This document shows positions 33,831-45,171 of a DNA stretch of 64,000 nucleotides, piece after piece. Position 1 is the stretch's first letter. Every line of letters begins with the position of its first letter. The position numbers were made by a program, and so were the translations under genes. The notes beneath the pieces are model-generated. The model was not told the DNA's origin. It searched no databases and worked only from the letters and a program-made list of their open reading frames with translations. The stretch lies in contig ML213509.1 of assembly GCA_004369045.1 (NCBI GenBank), positions 502,858 through 566,857 of the forward strand, given 5' to 3'. The stretch is from Heliocybe sulcata. Taxonomy: Eukaryota; Basidiomycota; Agaricomycetes; Gloeophyllales; Gloeophyllaceae.

Positions 33831-35066
33831 ATGGATGCACAGACGGCCGAGGATGGCTGGGACAACCTGGGACCTGCACGGAAGCGACAACGGACTGATC
33901 ATTTGGAAGACACAAAAGAGCTTGTTATTACAGATCGCGAGACTCTTGTGCGAGACGACAAGTACTACAGAGCTGACGGTGATTGCATTATCAAGGTTGA
34001 GAATACGCTGTTCAAGGTAGATCCACAATATCTGCATGGAAGACTACTTACGCAGGCGCTAGATCCACCGATTTCTTCTGGCGAGGGACTCCTCTGCCTT
34101 CCAGAACATGTTCAGCTTCCCCACCAATGACAAAGAGGTTGTGGAAGGATCAAGCGATGAGTACCCTGTGCCACTCATAGGCGACACCGCTGAGAAGTTT
34201 CGTGTATTGCTCTCGGTCATGTACGCTCTGTGAGTCGCGCATCTCTCTTGCTTCGTTCAGATAATTTTCCTTACTCGCCCAGCCCGCTCGAGCTGCAGGC
34301 GTACAACAGCACAACCGCCGCCATTGACAGCCTCATGACGATTGCAGAGATGACGAACAAATACCACTTTACCACCATGGAGACGTGGGCAGTCGATGCG
34401 CTTCATAACGTGCTATCAGGTGCATACGGCAAGCCACAAACCGACCTGGCTACATGTAACTCCACGACCCTCGCTCGTCTCCTCGAGACAGCTATCCTAT
34501 GCAACCACACGGGCCTTCGCTCTCTCATTGTCTCAAAGTGGGCGAACCGCATCCTCCTGCGGGACATCGGCCCCGCGCTCGCGATCGTCGTCGCCGACCG
34601 GCACGCCCTGCGGTCTCTCCAGGGCATAGCCTACTACGTCCAGCTCATGGAGGTCGGCTCCGACCCGCAGAAACTACGCGCGGACACGACGCTCAACCGT
34701 GACCAGCGCGCGCGCCTGCTCTCAGGCCACTGGTCGCTCGTGAAGCTCTGGGACCGCCTGCGCATCTCCGCGCCCGCGTTCCAGCGCTCCGACGGGTGCA
34801 CGTTCCACAGCCACGGCTGCTCGAAGGTGTGGGAGGACCAGTGGCTGGAGGCGGGGAAGAACGAGAAGACGCTCGCCTACTCGTCCGCGGACGTGCTGGG
34901 GCGGCTGCGGTGCATGAAGGAGAATTTGATGATGAATGGCGAGATTGTGCTGAGGCTCACGCCGCAGTGCCGCAAGGCGGCTGTCGAGTCGCTCTGGCGG
35001 ACGATCAAGGAGGTGGAGGACGGTTTGGCGGACCATTTTAGTGACCTTACGCAGTGTCCTGAATAA
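33831..35066 (+). CDS. BTB/POZ domain protein B
   Basis: Paralogue of the protein at 4299-5793. It has three exons and about 355 residues. Seen: ATG 33831 (MDAQTAEDGWDNLG; the frame is open upstream but without an ATG) and the basic patch RKRQR. The BTB-like core reads KYYRADGDCIIKVENTLFK, then IHRFLLARDSSAFQNMFSFP after the intron, then VPLIGDTAEKFRVLLSVMYA. The second intron matches the position in protein A. Later come MTIAEMTNKYHFTTMETWAV and the Cys/His cluster GCTFHSHGCSKVWEDQW, equivalent to CGATWHQHGC in protein A. The 3' half is notably GC-rich. Function unknown; cullin-3 adaptor or transcription cofactor are possibilities. It shares a very short promoter with eIF3i. Confidence 0.82.
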
Positions 35067-37939
35067 TTTTGCGAGGAGTTGTGTATTCCAGTTGTACTAT
35101 ATATCTGCGTCGTCTCGGGATGCTGGACTTCCGGATGGACGGCGTACATAATGTGCGTGGAGTCTAGAACGCATCATGTCCACCGCTACCGATCGCTCTT
35201 GTTTGTCCGCAGCGACGTCCCAGATTTAAGCGACGTCCCAGATTTAACTCGTCTCTAGAAGGGGAAGAAAATCGCTGGTGCTGCCGTCTCTCGTCTCACA
35301 CAGTTTTATAGAAGGCTGCAGCTATGCTGCCAGAAGTTACCCGCCGAAGGGTCCCTTGATTCTTTCCCCGACGCAGGTGACAGCTGCGCCTCAGGAACCT
35401 ATACAGCTGCCTCGTGCATTGGGCGGCTCACGTCTTTGTTCTCGGCCAGGGGAGAAGAGCTCAATATGGCCTGCAGATACAAATTTATAGAAGGTTCGCG
35501 CCACCAAACTCTCGCATGGCGGTACGTACGCTTACACATCTCTGCACCGGCCTCTGAGGAGCGGATGAACGCTCCGGCGGGAGACAGCTACGGTTGTTAT
35601 ATGCATGACTGAATGAGTAGGTGGAAGACGGTAGTGCGGCACGCATTTATAGGGACGAGCGTATTCCACCTCCGTGCTCCGCGCAAGTCCACTGGCCACG
35701 TTTCATGGAGTTCATGCGCAGTTCTAGAGGGACGGCCTGCCAGTTATAAGACGAGACGCCATGTAATATCCGACCTTGGTGAAGTGGGTGGCGGTGGAGG
35801 CTCGAGCACTCGATGAATGGCGTCCGCTGGAAATAGCCAGCGGCGTTCGCAGGCCTTGAATGGAGCAGCAGTTAATCGTTATCAGATTCCGCTCCAATTC
35901 AACCAGGACTTTGTTTGGATCTGGCCTTACAATTCAACGATGGCAGTTGCCGTTCGGACCGGTATCCTCTTCAGAACCGTGTCTACCGTACCGTCACTTG
36001 ATTGCTTTATTATAAAGGTGAGACGCTCACTTGAAACGCAGGCATTGGCGATAGGCATGACCATTCTTGCAGTGGTATACAGCGTGCCACTGGTTATTTT
36101 CGCCAACGCAGTCCGCGATCGAGTGCTGCAGCGTCGTTGACAGCATCGACGATCGAGATCTTGGGTCCGCCGATCAAGGTCCTGGTCACCCAGGAGGAGC
36201 TGGCAATCAGAGTTAAGACAAAAGATATAGAGGACAAGTATACAGCCCTGGCTCATCGCAAGAGGTAGTCAGTCTGCATTGTTCAACTCACTTAAGGCGG
36301 GGGTGCATCCAGTGTCATCGAGCGTCCCGACGGAATGGCCAAGGTATGCGGGGGCGATCGCCACCGTCGGACATGCGCTGGGCCTGGACAACATCCGTGA
36401 ATCAGGTCGTTAAGTGATAGGACGTGGCTGGGGGAGGTCTTGATTACAGAGAGACCTCAGGAAAATTGATGTGGCAGTTAGCAAAAATTCGTAATAGACC
36501 CAGTAAATTTGGAAGGAGTTTTGCGACGTGATTGGCTGGGAGCGGCCATATGAATATTCTGCGTACGATTATTCACCGGCATTGTTTCTGGGGCGATGCT
36601 CGGATCCATAATTCGAATGCAAAAAATCAGGTGTCCGAGATGGCCGCTGTGGCTAGAATTCGGCCTGTCTTCGAGGGTCGGCCCTTGGATAGATACGGCT
36701 AAACGCTGCAGTCCACATTCTTCACCCGCCCCGGGAATGAGCTCGCCGAGATAACAGTCGTGGGCTGATTCGAGTTTTTGGTATTGTTGATTGGCAGTAC
36801 AGTAATTAGAGTAATGAGCACAGCTGCAGCTGGGGCTACTCCACGGCGCGCCACAGGCTGTGCAGCGCCCCACGTAGCGGCGTTGGTGGGGCAGGAATAC
36901 ACAGAAGCTTCCTCGATCGAGATCTCTGGCCAAGAACTGACCGCCCTCGGTCCCGCACAAAACAACAATTCCCGCAAATGCCTAAACAAATGCATATACC
37001 AGCGGCGAACGCTGCTGGAACATATGTTCTTCCACCGACTGAATTGTTACAAAAGCAGTTTTTGCCAAAAGCGGTAATTTGACAGATTCGTGAAGACGGC
37101 ATAGCCGACGTCATCTTTCCCATGGGAACAATTCACCGTCCCCCTTTTCGTTACTTTAAAGACCATCCGTCATGTCATCGACTCGCATAGTCTCGTTCAA
37201 ACATTGTTACCCTGCCATATTCCATTGCACCACGCTACACGCAACTCATTACCAACACCGACACTAACTCGGCCCAACTCTCGCCAGTTTTTCCCAAGGC
37301 AAGTGTCCATGCAACGCTCCCAAATCCGCTCGAGCCCTGGTTGCTGTGCTTCGCGATCCGCTGCCGGGTTTTGATGGTGTCTACAGGCCGAGCGGTGGTA
37401 GTGTCCTCAGTCCCAAGCTAAATGCCGCTTGTTTCGACTCCGCAGCGAGGCGATACTGCCACACCAACCCCCGGCGCATACAACCCCATGGTTCTCAGTG
37501 CGTGGAAGAACCAACGAGGCACTGCCGAAGGTGAGTCTCCGCCACTCGGGATTCTCCGGCCATCACCCCGAGGGACAGTCTAGTACCGTCTCACGTGACC
37601 GTGCCCATGGGCGAATTTTCGAGTCGGTGTATGTTTCGGCTGCAGAGTATTCATAGCTACATAATATTCCTCTTCGCTCTTTTATTTCGTTGGACCCGGC
37701 ATGCTCACTTCTGTCCTTTACTAGTTCCTTTCGATCCTTCCAGCTCCCTTTCCTCTTCTCCGGGCTCTTTACGCAGTGCAGGCAAGTCCCTCTCCCAAGG
37801 ATCCGCCGCCTCGCCATATTAATCTTCCCCAGGGTTTCATGATCGTATACGAACCGGTGCTCTACAGTCTGCACCCCTTGTCCCGGACGGAGCGGAGAGC
37901 TTAGATCGTGCCGGCAAAGCGATCACTAGGCCGGCTTTG
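35067..37939. other. Large intergenic region
   Basis: These 2.9 kb contain a perfect 18-bp tandem duplication at 35211-35246 and a 107-codon ORF (35817-36140, +) with one hydrophobic segment (ALAIGMTILAVVYSVPLVIF) and no recognisable family. The last ~800 bp are pyrimidine-rich and probably hold promoter and leader of the RRM-YTH gene. No convincing gene is seen. Confidence 0.4.
35211..35246. repeat. Perfect 18-bp tandem repeat (two copies)
   Basis: The unit agcgacgtcccagattta occurs at 35211-35228 and again directly at 35229-35246. It contains GACGTC, a CRE-like hexamer, in each copy. Confidence 0.7.
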
Positions 37940-40862
37940 ATGGCAGCGGATGCCAGCGGGGACGGCTCCCAGGATTTGCAGTTGGCGAATGCATCCACAC
38001 AATCCCATACCGCGGACACTGGTAGGTCGCCAGGCCCATCAAGACTGTCCTATCCCGAGTCCAGCGCTCCCTGGCGGCAGCACACTAGGCCGGCGTTCCA
38101 GACCGCGCCTGGCCATTCATATTCTCGGACATCGTCCTCTGATACCCAACAAGGCCCCTCCGGCTTGGGGTCGCGATACACTGGCGCACCCCAACCCTTC
38201 CAAACTCGTGGCGCACCCTACGCTCAGCCCAGCGGATATGGCGGACAATACACGCTCTCCCCACAGCCAGCTGGCAACCTCCAGCCACCCCCCAGCGGCG
38301 CCTTTCCTTATGGCCCCGGGTTCTCTCATCATGGCCAGTACGTACACGAGACGCCAATGATTCCGCAAAATGCACACATGGCGTACCCGTCCGCCAATAT
38401 GCCCTCGCTCATGCACCACCACAGCAGTCCGGGGCCATCATCCATGTATGTCCACTCCCAGGCCGCACCTTCTCCGCCTTCACGGTCACCCTTGTCCTCG
38501 CCCTCCTCTCAGGGCCCGCACTCCGCATCCTACTCCGGGTCGGCGTCATTCTATCCCTCCCCATTATCCGCCTCCTCGTTTCCCTACCCAGCGCAACCGT
38601 TTTCTCCATCAACGCCGATATACCAGTCCCCATACTCGTCTCCGTCCTACCCTCCCCAGTTCATTTCGCCGGGCGAGCAGGAGGGCCAGGGCACCTGGTG
38701 GTATGTCCCAAGCAATGTCCCATCGCCAAATCAGTATGACCCCATGTCTCATACGTATCAAGCGCACTACGCCGTGCCGTACGCGTCTTTGAACCGGCAA
38801 GAGTTTGAAGGGTACCGTCGACCCGGGCCGCAATCAGTGTCCTCTGCGGGGTATCCTGTGTCGTCCCCGCTCCCTCAGGCGTCTATGGGTCAACCGCATG
38901 TCTTTGGGCCGGGACACGAGTCCGCTTCGCCATCGCTCATCTACCCCACATCTCCCGGGCCTGCTAGTTCCGAGGTCAGCGCCGCCTCAGCCCGTGCCGC
39001 CTCCAACCTTTCGTCTGCTCGTCGAGCCTACCACCCCAATCCGCCGGCGCACAGGTCCGAATGGGTAATGTGGGTCGGCAACGTCCCTGGCGACGCGACG
39101 GTGGAGGAACTCTGGCGCGTCTTCAACCAACCCAGACCGCTCACGCAATCTCCAGACTCGGACTCGAAGGAGAGCGACGCGGAAGGGCAGCTGTATGGCG
39201 GGGTGGTCTCCATATACCCCATCGTGCGCTCGAACTGCGCGTTTGTGAACTTTGAGTCGGAGGCGCACCTGCATAGCGCGATTGCGCGGTTTAATGGCCA
39301 GCAGCTGCGGAGCCATGACCCGAAGTGCCCGCGTCTTGTGTGTCGTGTGCGCGCGAAGGAGGACGACTTGCGCGCGGGGGTGGGGGCGCAGAGGGGGACG
39401 GGGGTACATACGCGGTGGGTGCGGGAGAGGAGGGCAAGGGATAGGGAGCGGAAGGAGGAGGGGGAGGAGGAGCAGGGTGGGGCGGAGCGGCGGTCTGCCA
39501 GTCCTGCAGAGTCGCCTCGCGGGCTTGCGCAGAGACTTGCGTCGTTGTCGTTGGGGAGCGAGGAGGAGGGCCGGTTCCGTCGCGGGACGAAGAAATCGAG
39601 TTCGGGGTCTTATGCTTCGACTAATTCGAGCTTTCTTGCTCGCCATTTCCCCAAGCGTTACTTTATACTCAAGTCCTTGACTCAGGTTAGTTTTCCATGA
39701 GGCTGAAGAGGACGTTTCTGATCGATGCTGTTCTTAGTTTGATCTCGATCTCAGTGTGGAGAAGGGGTTGTGGGCCACCCAACGTCACAATGAAACGATC
39801 TTGGACCAGGCGTATCGAACGAGTCGAGACGTCTATCTTATCTTTGGGGTCAACAAGAGCGGCGAGTTCTATGGCTATGCTAGGTAAGTACTGTCCGAGA
39901 CTCTCGACTTCTCACGGGATTGGTAGGCCAACACATGCTCTGTCTGGAACAGGATGGCGAGTCCGATTCTGCGTGGCGAGGAGCGCATATCTTGGGCGTC
40001 AAGAACAGACGCGTCCCCTGCGTCCTTGCGGGGACAGCGGCGGTCCGAGCCCATCCTGGAAGAAGGCGGCAGTCCTACACAAGCGCGACCGACGTTCCTG
40101 CCGCTTAGCGAACACCGTCTCGTCGACGAGTCGCCTTTGCCACTGTCGCCCCCTCACAAGCAGATCTTGCCGTCTGCTGTGGCGGAGGCCCCGCGCGAAT
40201 TCCTCTCTGCTCCTGCGGAGATGAACCAGCCACACCACCGCTTTTCGTTCCAGGCGCCGGCCCCCAAGCCGAGTCTTGATGTGCCACGGGTACTGCCAGC
40301 CGCTCCGTCTTTGTTCGGTGCTGACAAGTTTGAGTTGAAGGAGGGCCCTGTCATCGCTGCACGGGCGCGCGGTAAGTCTGGGTCATCGAGCAAGTCGAGC
40401 AAAGACAGCAAGCCTGACTCTGAAGGCGTGAAACGCATGGACATGTTGATGGACGAGTACCCTGGGTCGCCTTTGCGGACCGTCGCAGAGGAGGGCTCGA
40501 AGGAGGACTTGGGGGAGGAGGAGCCGGAGGAGGAGGCGAAACCTGGCAAGTTTGAGCGGGCGGGGGAGAACTGGGGGGAGCCGTTCCGCATCGAGTGGAT
40601 CCAGACGACGCGGCTGCCGTTCTGGCGGACGCGGCACCTGCGCAACCCGTGGAACCACGAGCGGGAGGTGAAGGTGTCGCGGGACGGGACGGAGTTGGAG
40701 CCGTCGGTGGGGCAGGCGTTGTTGGACGAGTGGGAGCGGCCTGAGCCGCCGCAGTCGCCCGTGTCGTTCAAGTACCCCGGGCAGGGCCGGCGCCCGACCG
40801 GGGAGCCCAAGTCGGCGTCGACGAATACCGCGCCGACGTTGTCGCGCAAGGGGGACATGTAG
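37940..40862 (+). CDS. RRM-YTH RNA-binding protein (YTHDC1/Mmi1-type m6A reader)
   Basis: The gene has three exons and encodes about 930 residues. Seen: a ~370-residue Pro/Ser/Tyr-rich disordered N-terminus. Next is an RRM: WVMWVGNVPGDATVEELWRV (RNP2), later CAFVNFESEAHLHSAIARFN (RNP1). A YTH domain starts with RYFILKSLTQ, crosses an intron to LDLSVEKGLWATQRHN, and continues DVYLIFGVNKSGEFYGYA and ERISWASRTD. After a ~180-residue Ser/Pro/Glu-rich stretch the fold resumes: ENWGEPFRIEWIQTTRLPF, HLRNPWNHEREVKVSRDG. The PWN-x-VK-x-RDG block matches YTHDC1 rather than YTHDF. Tryptophans in GLWATQ and ISWAS fit two aromatic-cage positions. It probably binds N6-methyladenosine RNA in the nucleus. 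The start is set at ATG 37940. Confidence 0.85.
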
Positions 40863-41526
40863 ATGCGGAAGGGGCGTCCCCCGCCCCTTGGATTCATCAA
40901 CTAGGGTATGGCTGGAACATTCACGACCAACAAAACCGCAAATTTGGGGTTCACGTACGTACACGCATCGACATGCTCCACAAAATACTTGCACTCTTTA
41001 TTATCTGCTGGTTCGAACATCATTAATCACTACTCACGACGACAGTATGCTTGTCATTCACGATACAAGGATCTGTACTGTTACTCACTCTTTTGGTTGG
41101 GGTCCGCGGTGTTGGTTGTGCGTTTGTCCACTTTACTCCTTGTCACACGTGCTTCCGTATGTAGCTATAGTATATCTCTCCTTACCTGTAATCTCTCGCA
41201 TGTTTGGCAGCATACACACGCGGCGCCAGAGTGCGCTAGGTTTCTATGTCATTACACACGTCGCTATGGCTGGAATCGTACATGTCTGCTTCGACCTGTT
41301 CGTGGAGTGACAGTTTAGCTTTACCTGTTGACGAGCCTCCCCTCAAATTTCGGGTGGATCGGGGCTTATCTTCCGAGCATTTCTTCCATAGGGTCACATC
41401 CGCAGCTCTTGAATCATCAGAGCGACGTGTCTAAGACAATAACGGGACTTCATTCAAAAGCTCATAATGTACAACAGTATCCGGCAATAGTGCTTGCATG
41501 ACTATGGAGGCGTGTATAGAATGTGT
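40863..41526. other. Intergenic region between convergent genes
   Basis: These 660 bp carry the two 3' flanks, including T/C-rich stretches. No gene or element is recognised. Confidence 0.4.
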
Positions 41527-42079
41527 CTAGCAGCACATCTCGCAAGGGCAGCCTGAACATCAACAACAGTCAGCTTATTGCATCGTCGTAACTTCCAACT
41601 GGGTACTTACAGATAATATCGGCGAAGCACTCGCAGCAGTCCTGTGGGAACAGTCAGCAAAGCTTACTCAGGGAAACAACCCGACGGGAGACATCGAACC
41701 TTGCAGCATTCTGTTACGGCATTGATTAGGGTTATGTTGGCAGATATAGTCAATCATAAACTCACCAAAGCAGAGGAAACATTCGACGGCGCTGAGGAAG
41801 CAGTCCTAGGTAACGGAAAGTACGGTCTGAGCGATTTGTGAGGCAGCTCAGTCTGAATCACGCTTACCCTAGCGGCACCACCTCCGCGAAGGCGAGAGGC
41901 CTTCTGGTGTTCGCATTGCTGGTGCTGCTTGTTCGCAGGCGCACCCGCATTCATGACGGCTGCGGAAACGAAAGTCAGAGGTCGTCTCCTGCTCGTTGTC
42001 GGCGAAACCTACACATCTGGACAGCCTGCGGCTGGGCGTTGGTGGTCTTAGCGGGGGCTGGGGCAGCAGGAGCGTCCAT
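41527..42079 (-). CDS. Small cysteine-rich CYSTM-like protein
   Basis: The gene has six exons and encodes about 90 residues. Seen: ATG 42079 (MDAPAAPAPAKTTNAQPQA), an intron with a GTAGGT donor, then MNAGAPANKQHQQ and SRLRGGGAAR. After an intron the cysteine-rich tail DCFLSAVECFLCF is followed by an 11-nt exon (41700-41710) encoding ECCK. The next exon gives DCCECFADIIC and the last ends CCPCEMCC. All introns have GT-AG ends, and the frame joins exactly through the microexon. The tail pattern of clustered Cys with hydrophobic residues fits the cysteine-rich transmembrane (CYSTM) type, often stress-related and membrane-associated. Assignment to that family is by resemblance only. A TATA box lies about 65 bp upstream. 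Confidence 0.75.
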
Positions 42080-43339
42080 GGTGGCAAGTGGCAGGGTGCT
42101 GTTTGATGGGGGTGTAGGAGGAAATGGGAATTAGTGGGCGTGTATTTATACAGGACCGCAACGCCCGATCTTATGACGTCTCGCCCAACACGCAGAACAG
42201 GACCGGCAGACATGCGCCTATTTTTGGATTGGTGATTGCACGCCCAAAAATAGCGTTGCCCTATGACAGCTTCGCGCCACTTGTGCATTTCACCTCGTTG
42301 CTGTGTCTGGGTAAAGCGAACAGGCGGAGAGAGACAGGGCTGGAACAATTCCCAGCGAGAGTGTTGCCAGTCGAGTAGACGATCCGGCGTATAGAGCGGA
42401 ACTAGCTCGGTCTTGAGGCTCCATCGACGTTACCCGGCCAATGGCTCGGAGCCCACCAACGTTTTGAGTTATGGATACGCTACCTGGCTCCAAGTAGTGC
42501 GACAGGACGAGGAGTTGTGAGACATCTTGACAGTCGGCGGCGTCGGTTTCTCGTGGGAACCCGACGGAGTAGTCCCGGCCTCTTGAGTTGAGGCTCGTAA
42601 GTCGAAGGGGACCTACGAGACCAAGCTAAGTGTGATTGATACGAGCCGAGGAAATGAAATAAAATGTAAAACAAAACTCAAACAAAGCACAATGCTGAGT
42701 CCAAGTTCACTGGAGGGCTCAGGCCGACGAAGCCGGCTGCACAGCATTTGCGGCAACATCCGCGGTGGCTGAAGATGTGGCACCGAGGACGAGATGTCAT
42801 AAAATCGACGCCACTCACTCTTGTATACAATTTCGCTGGGTTGTGCTACGTAGCGTTCCCGCTAGTCGAAGCAAATCGAACCAAGTTACTAACTCGGGAG
42901 CAACTCGACTTCTTAAGGCAACTCTGTTCCACATCGTCCCTTGATGCATTCAAATATTCTCGCCAATGGAAACTGAGAAGGGAAGAACCGAGAGCAACCG
43001 GCAGTCTCCAGAAATTCCAGCAGCAAGTTCAGAGAGGTTGAAGGCTGCCCTAGCTCGCTTCGCCTCGAAACGACCAGTTTTTACGAGTTGCTAACTCAGT
43101 CGTCGAGGCCTCGAGGGCCTAGTGCGGCAACGGCCGAAGGCCATTTGTGCTGCCGAGATGCCGATGTGGCAAGCAAGTGGCAACCAATCAGAAACCGCCC
43201 AGACGCGATGGGTGACCATGGGCCAGAAAGATGTCCTTTTTGCTGCTGCATATACGACGCACCACAAGAGGTGACCCAAGCCTTGCCAATCGCGCTCAGT
43301 ATTCGTTGAAGTGGGACTGGGCCCAGTCCCAAAACGCAG
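42080..43339. promoter_or_regulatory. Divergent intergenic region of the cysteine-rich and AT-hook genes
   Basis: These 1.26 kb hold the TATA box of the minus-strand gene and, presumably, promoter and leader of the AT-hook gene. ORFs such as 42748-43041 (+) show no known motif. Confidence 0.4.
42143..42150 (-). promoter_or_regulatory. TATA box of the cysteine-rich protein gene
   Basis: The minus strand reads TATAAATA about 65 bp upstream of ATG 42079. Confidence 0.55.
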
Positions 43340-45171
43340 ATGGACACTCCGAAGCGTGGCCGGGGACGCCCAAAAGGCACCAAGAACAAGCCTACTGCTG
43401 GAAACATTGGGAGGCCTCGAAAGGATGGTAGACCGCCGCAGAAGAGAGCGCTGCACTTGCTAGGCGATAGTGCAGGAATCCAAGGTGAGTACTGACAAAT
43501 TCCGTACGAAATTGTGCTTGAAACCTCTGCAAAGTCCCTGCCCATCAGTCGTTTCCGCAGGCGTCTGTCCAGAACGGAGGTCCGCACTCGGTCATCAACG
43601 ATGCACCTAATACTCTATCGCAATCTCAGCGAGCAGTAAGCACACTCCTCGAGCCGAGCGGATCATCTGCAGAGACGCCCAAGATCAACAGACCCAGAGG
43701 CCGTCCAAGAGGTTCAGTCAACGGTCCAAACGCAGGCAATGTTGGCCGACCGCGCAAGGATGGGCAGCCCCCGCGGAAGAGACAGAAAGCGTTGGCAGAC
43801 CAGAACACCGTCCCGCTTGAAGGTGTGTCCGTGCTTCGATGACGCCACCCTGGGCGGGCTTGGCGTTATGATTTATCTACGTCCATGCATAGGATATCCT
43901 ATCGACCCTTCCTTGATCCAGAACGATGCAAACTGCTCTTCCGTTCAGGCTATCCCGTCGACCTCCACTCATGTAGATACTCCTCACGTTCCTACATCTC
44001 TGAACCCGTCCCAACAGCCTGCCGACTCTACTGATACGCCGTCGCCTACCAAACGCGCGCGCGGGCGGCCGAAAGGAACGAAGAACGGACCCAACGCGAA
44101 GAACGTCGGGCGTCCGCGCAAAGATGGACGGCCACCTCGGCGTAGAATGCATGCCGAACAAGGAGACGGCGCTGATACTGGCTCCACTGAAGGTGACCGT
44201 GTTGCTCACAAGTCAAGCGTGGCTTGCTGAAGTAAGTCGGTTGCAGTCGCTGTGGACAATCACGCAGGCGTCCGGTGGCAGCACACGAATCCGGAGAGCT
44301 ATAGCGTCTCTCTAGCCGTTCCCCAGCCGTCGGAGTTGCCGCCTCCAGGCCCAAGCCAGTTTGAAGGTGGGTTATTCTTTTCTTCTGATACGGGTGTGGA
44401 AGGAAGCTTCGAATAAACAAGTGATCACCTACAGAGGATAATGCGCAGTTGGGAGACGAGCAAGACCTATCCGCACTACAGCAAGGAACAATGCTACCTC
44501 ATATCGGAGAGAGTGCGCCTGTGCCAGAGTCGCTACACGGCAGGAACACTGCTGCTACCACACCTATCCCAAATGGCGAAGACTGGTTTTGCCTCCTTCC
44601 CGCATCCGCACTCCCACACCTCCCCACCATCGTATCTCGCATTTCCCTGCCACGCCCACCGCCGGAGTCGAGTTCGCCTTCGACTAGTACCCTGCCTTCA
44701 AGCTACGGTCCCGTTCAGATGGCTACTATACCTTCTATGCCCGTATCCGGCTTCACCATCCCTCCCGGCGCACTGCAGATGTACCTCCCGGCCTATCCCC
44801 GCCTGCATCCTGCGCCCCTCCCGCAGTCTCGGTATTATATCGTTCCACTGCGCGGACAGCCGGCTGGTCCTGGACAAGGCTCCGTTAGTGATGGGCAGCA
44901 AGAACCCAGTATCCTAGAGGCTTCGAGTTCGTCGACTGCGGGTACAGCTAATCAGCAAGCGCCGGTGTCAGGGACACAAGAGAGACCGAAGCGGGTGATA
45001 CACCGGCGAAAGTCGGCGAAACCGAGGAGCTGTATGCATTGCAGAAGTGAGCAGTGTGCGGGGAAGTGGGGGATTAGCAAGTGTCCGGTGTTGCAGGCGA
45101 AGACGCAGGTGAGTGCAGGATGACTCGCGTGACTTGAGTGATATAAAGCGATGCTCCCCTAGGCTGGGTGA
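43340..45171 (+). CDS. Triple AT-hook protein with C-terminal Cys cluster
   Basis: The gene has six exons and encodes about 485 residues. Seen: three near-identical modules, one each in exons 1, 2 and 3. Module 1 has KRGRGRPKGTKNKP and GNIGRPRKDGRPP. Module 2 has NRPRGRPRGSVNGP and GNVGRPRKDGQPP. Module 3 has KRARGRPKGTKNGP and KNVGRPRKDGRPP. Each module contains two GRP cores, the AT-hook signature that binds the minor groove of A/T-rich DNA. The introns around the modules are all phase 1. A Pro/Ser-rich middle follows, with many aromatic/Pro segments (GFTIPPGALQMYLPAYPRL). The end is basic with a cysteine cluster, SCMHCRSEQCAGKWGISKCP (C-x2-C-x4-C-x8-C), possibly zinc-binding. It is likely a nuclear chromatin or transcription factor; targets unknown. 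Confidence 0.82.

Noticed and set aside
35817-36140. 107-codon ORF with a hydrophobic C-terminal segment
   Set aside because: No homology recognised, no promoter element seen, and the segment could arise by chance; kept only as a note under the intergenic entry.
39028-39646. Long minus-strand ORFs opposite the RRM-YTH gene
   Set aside because: Arg/Leu/Pro-rich antisense shadows of a GC-rich coding exon.
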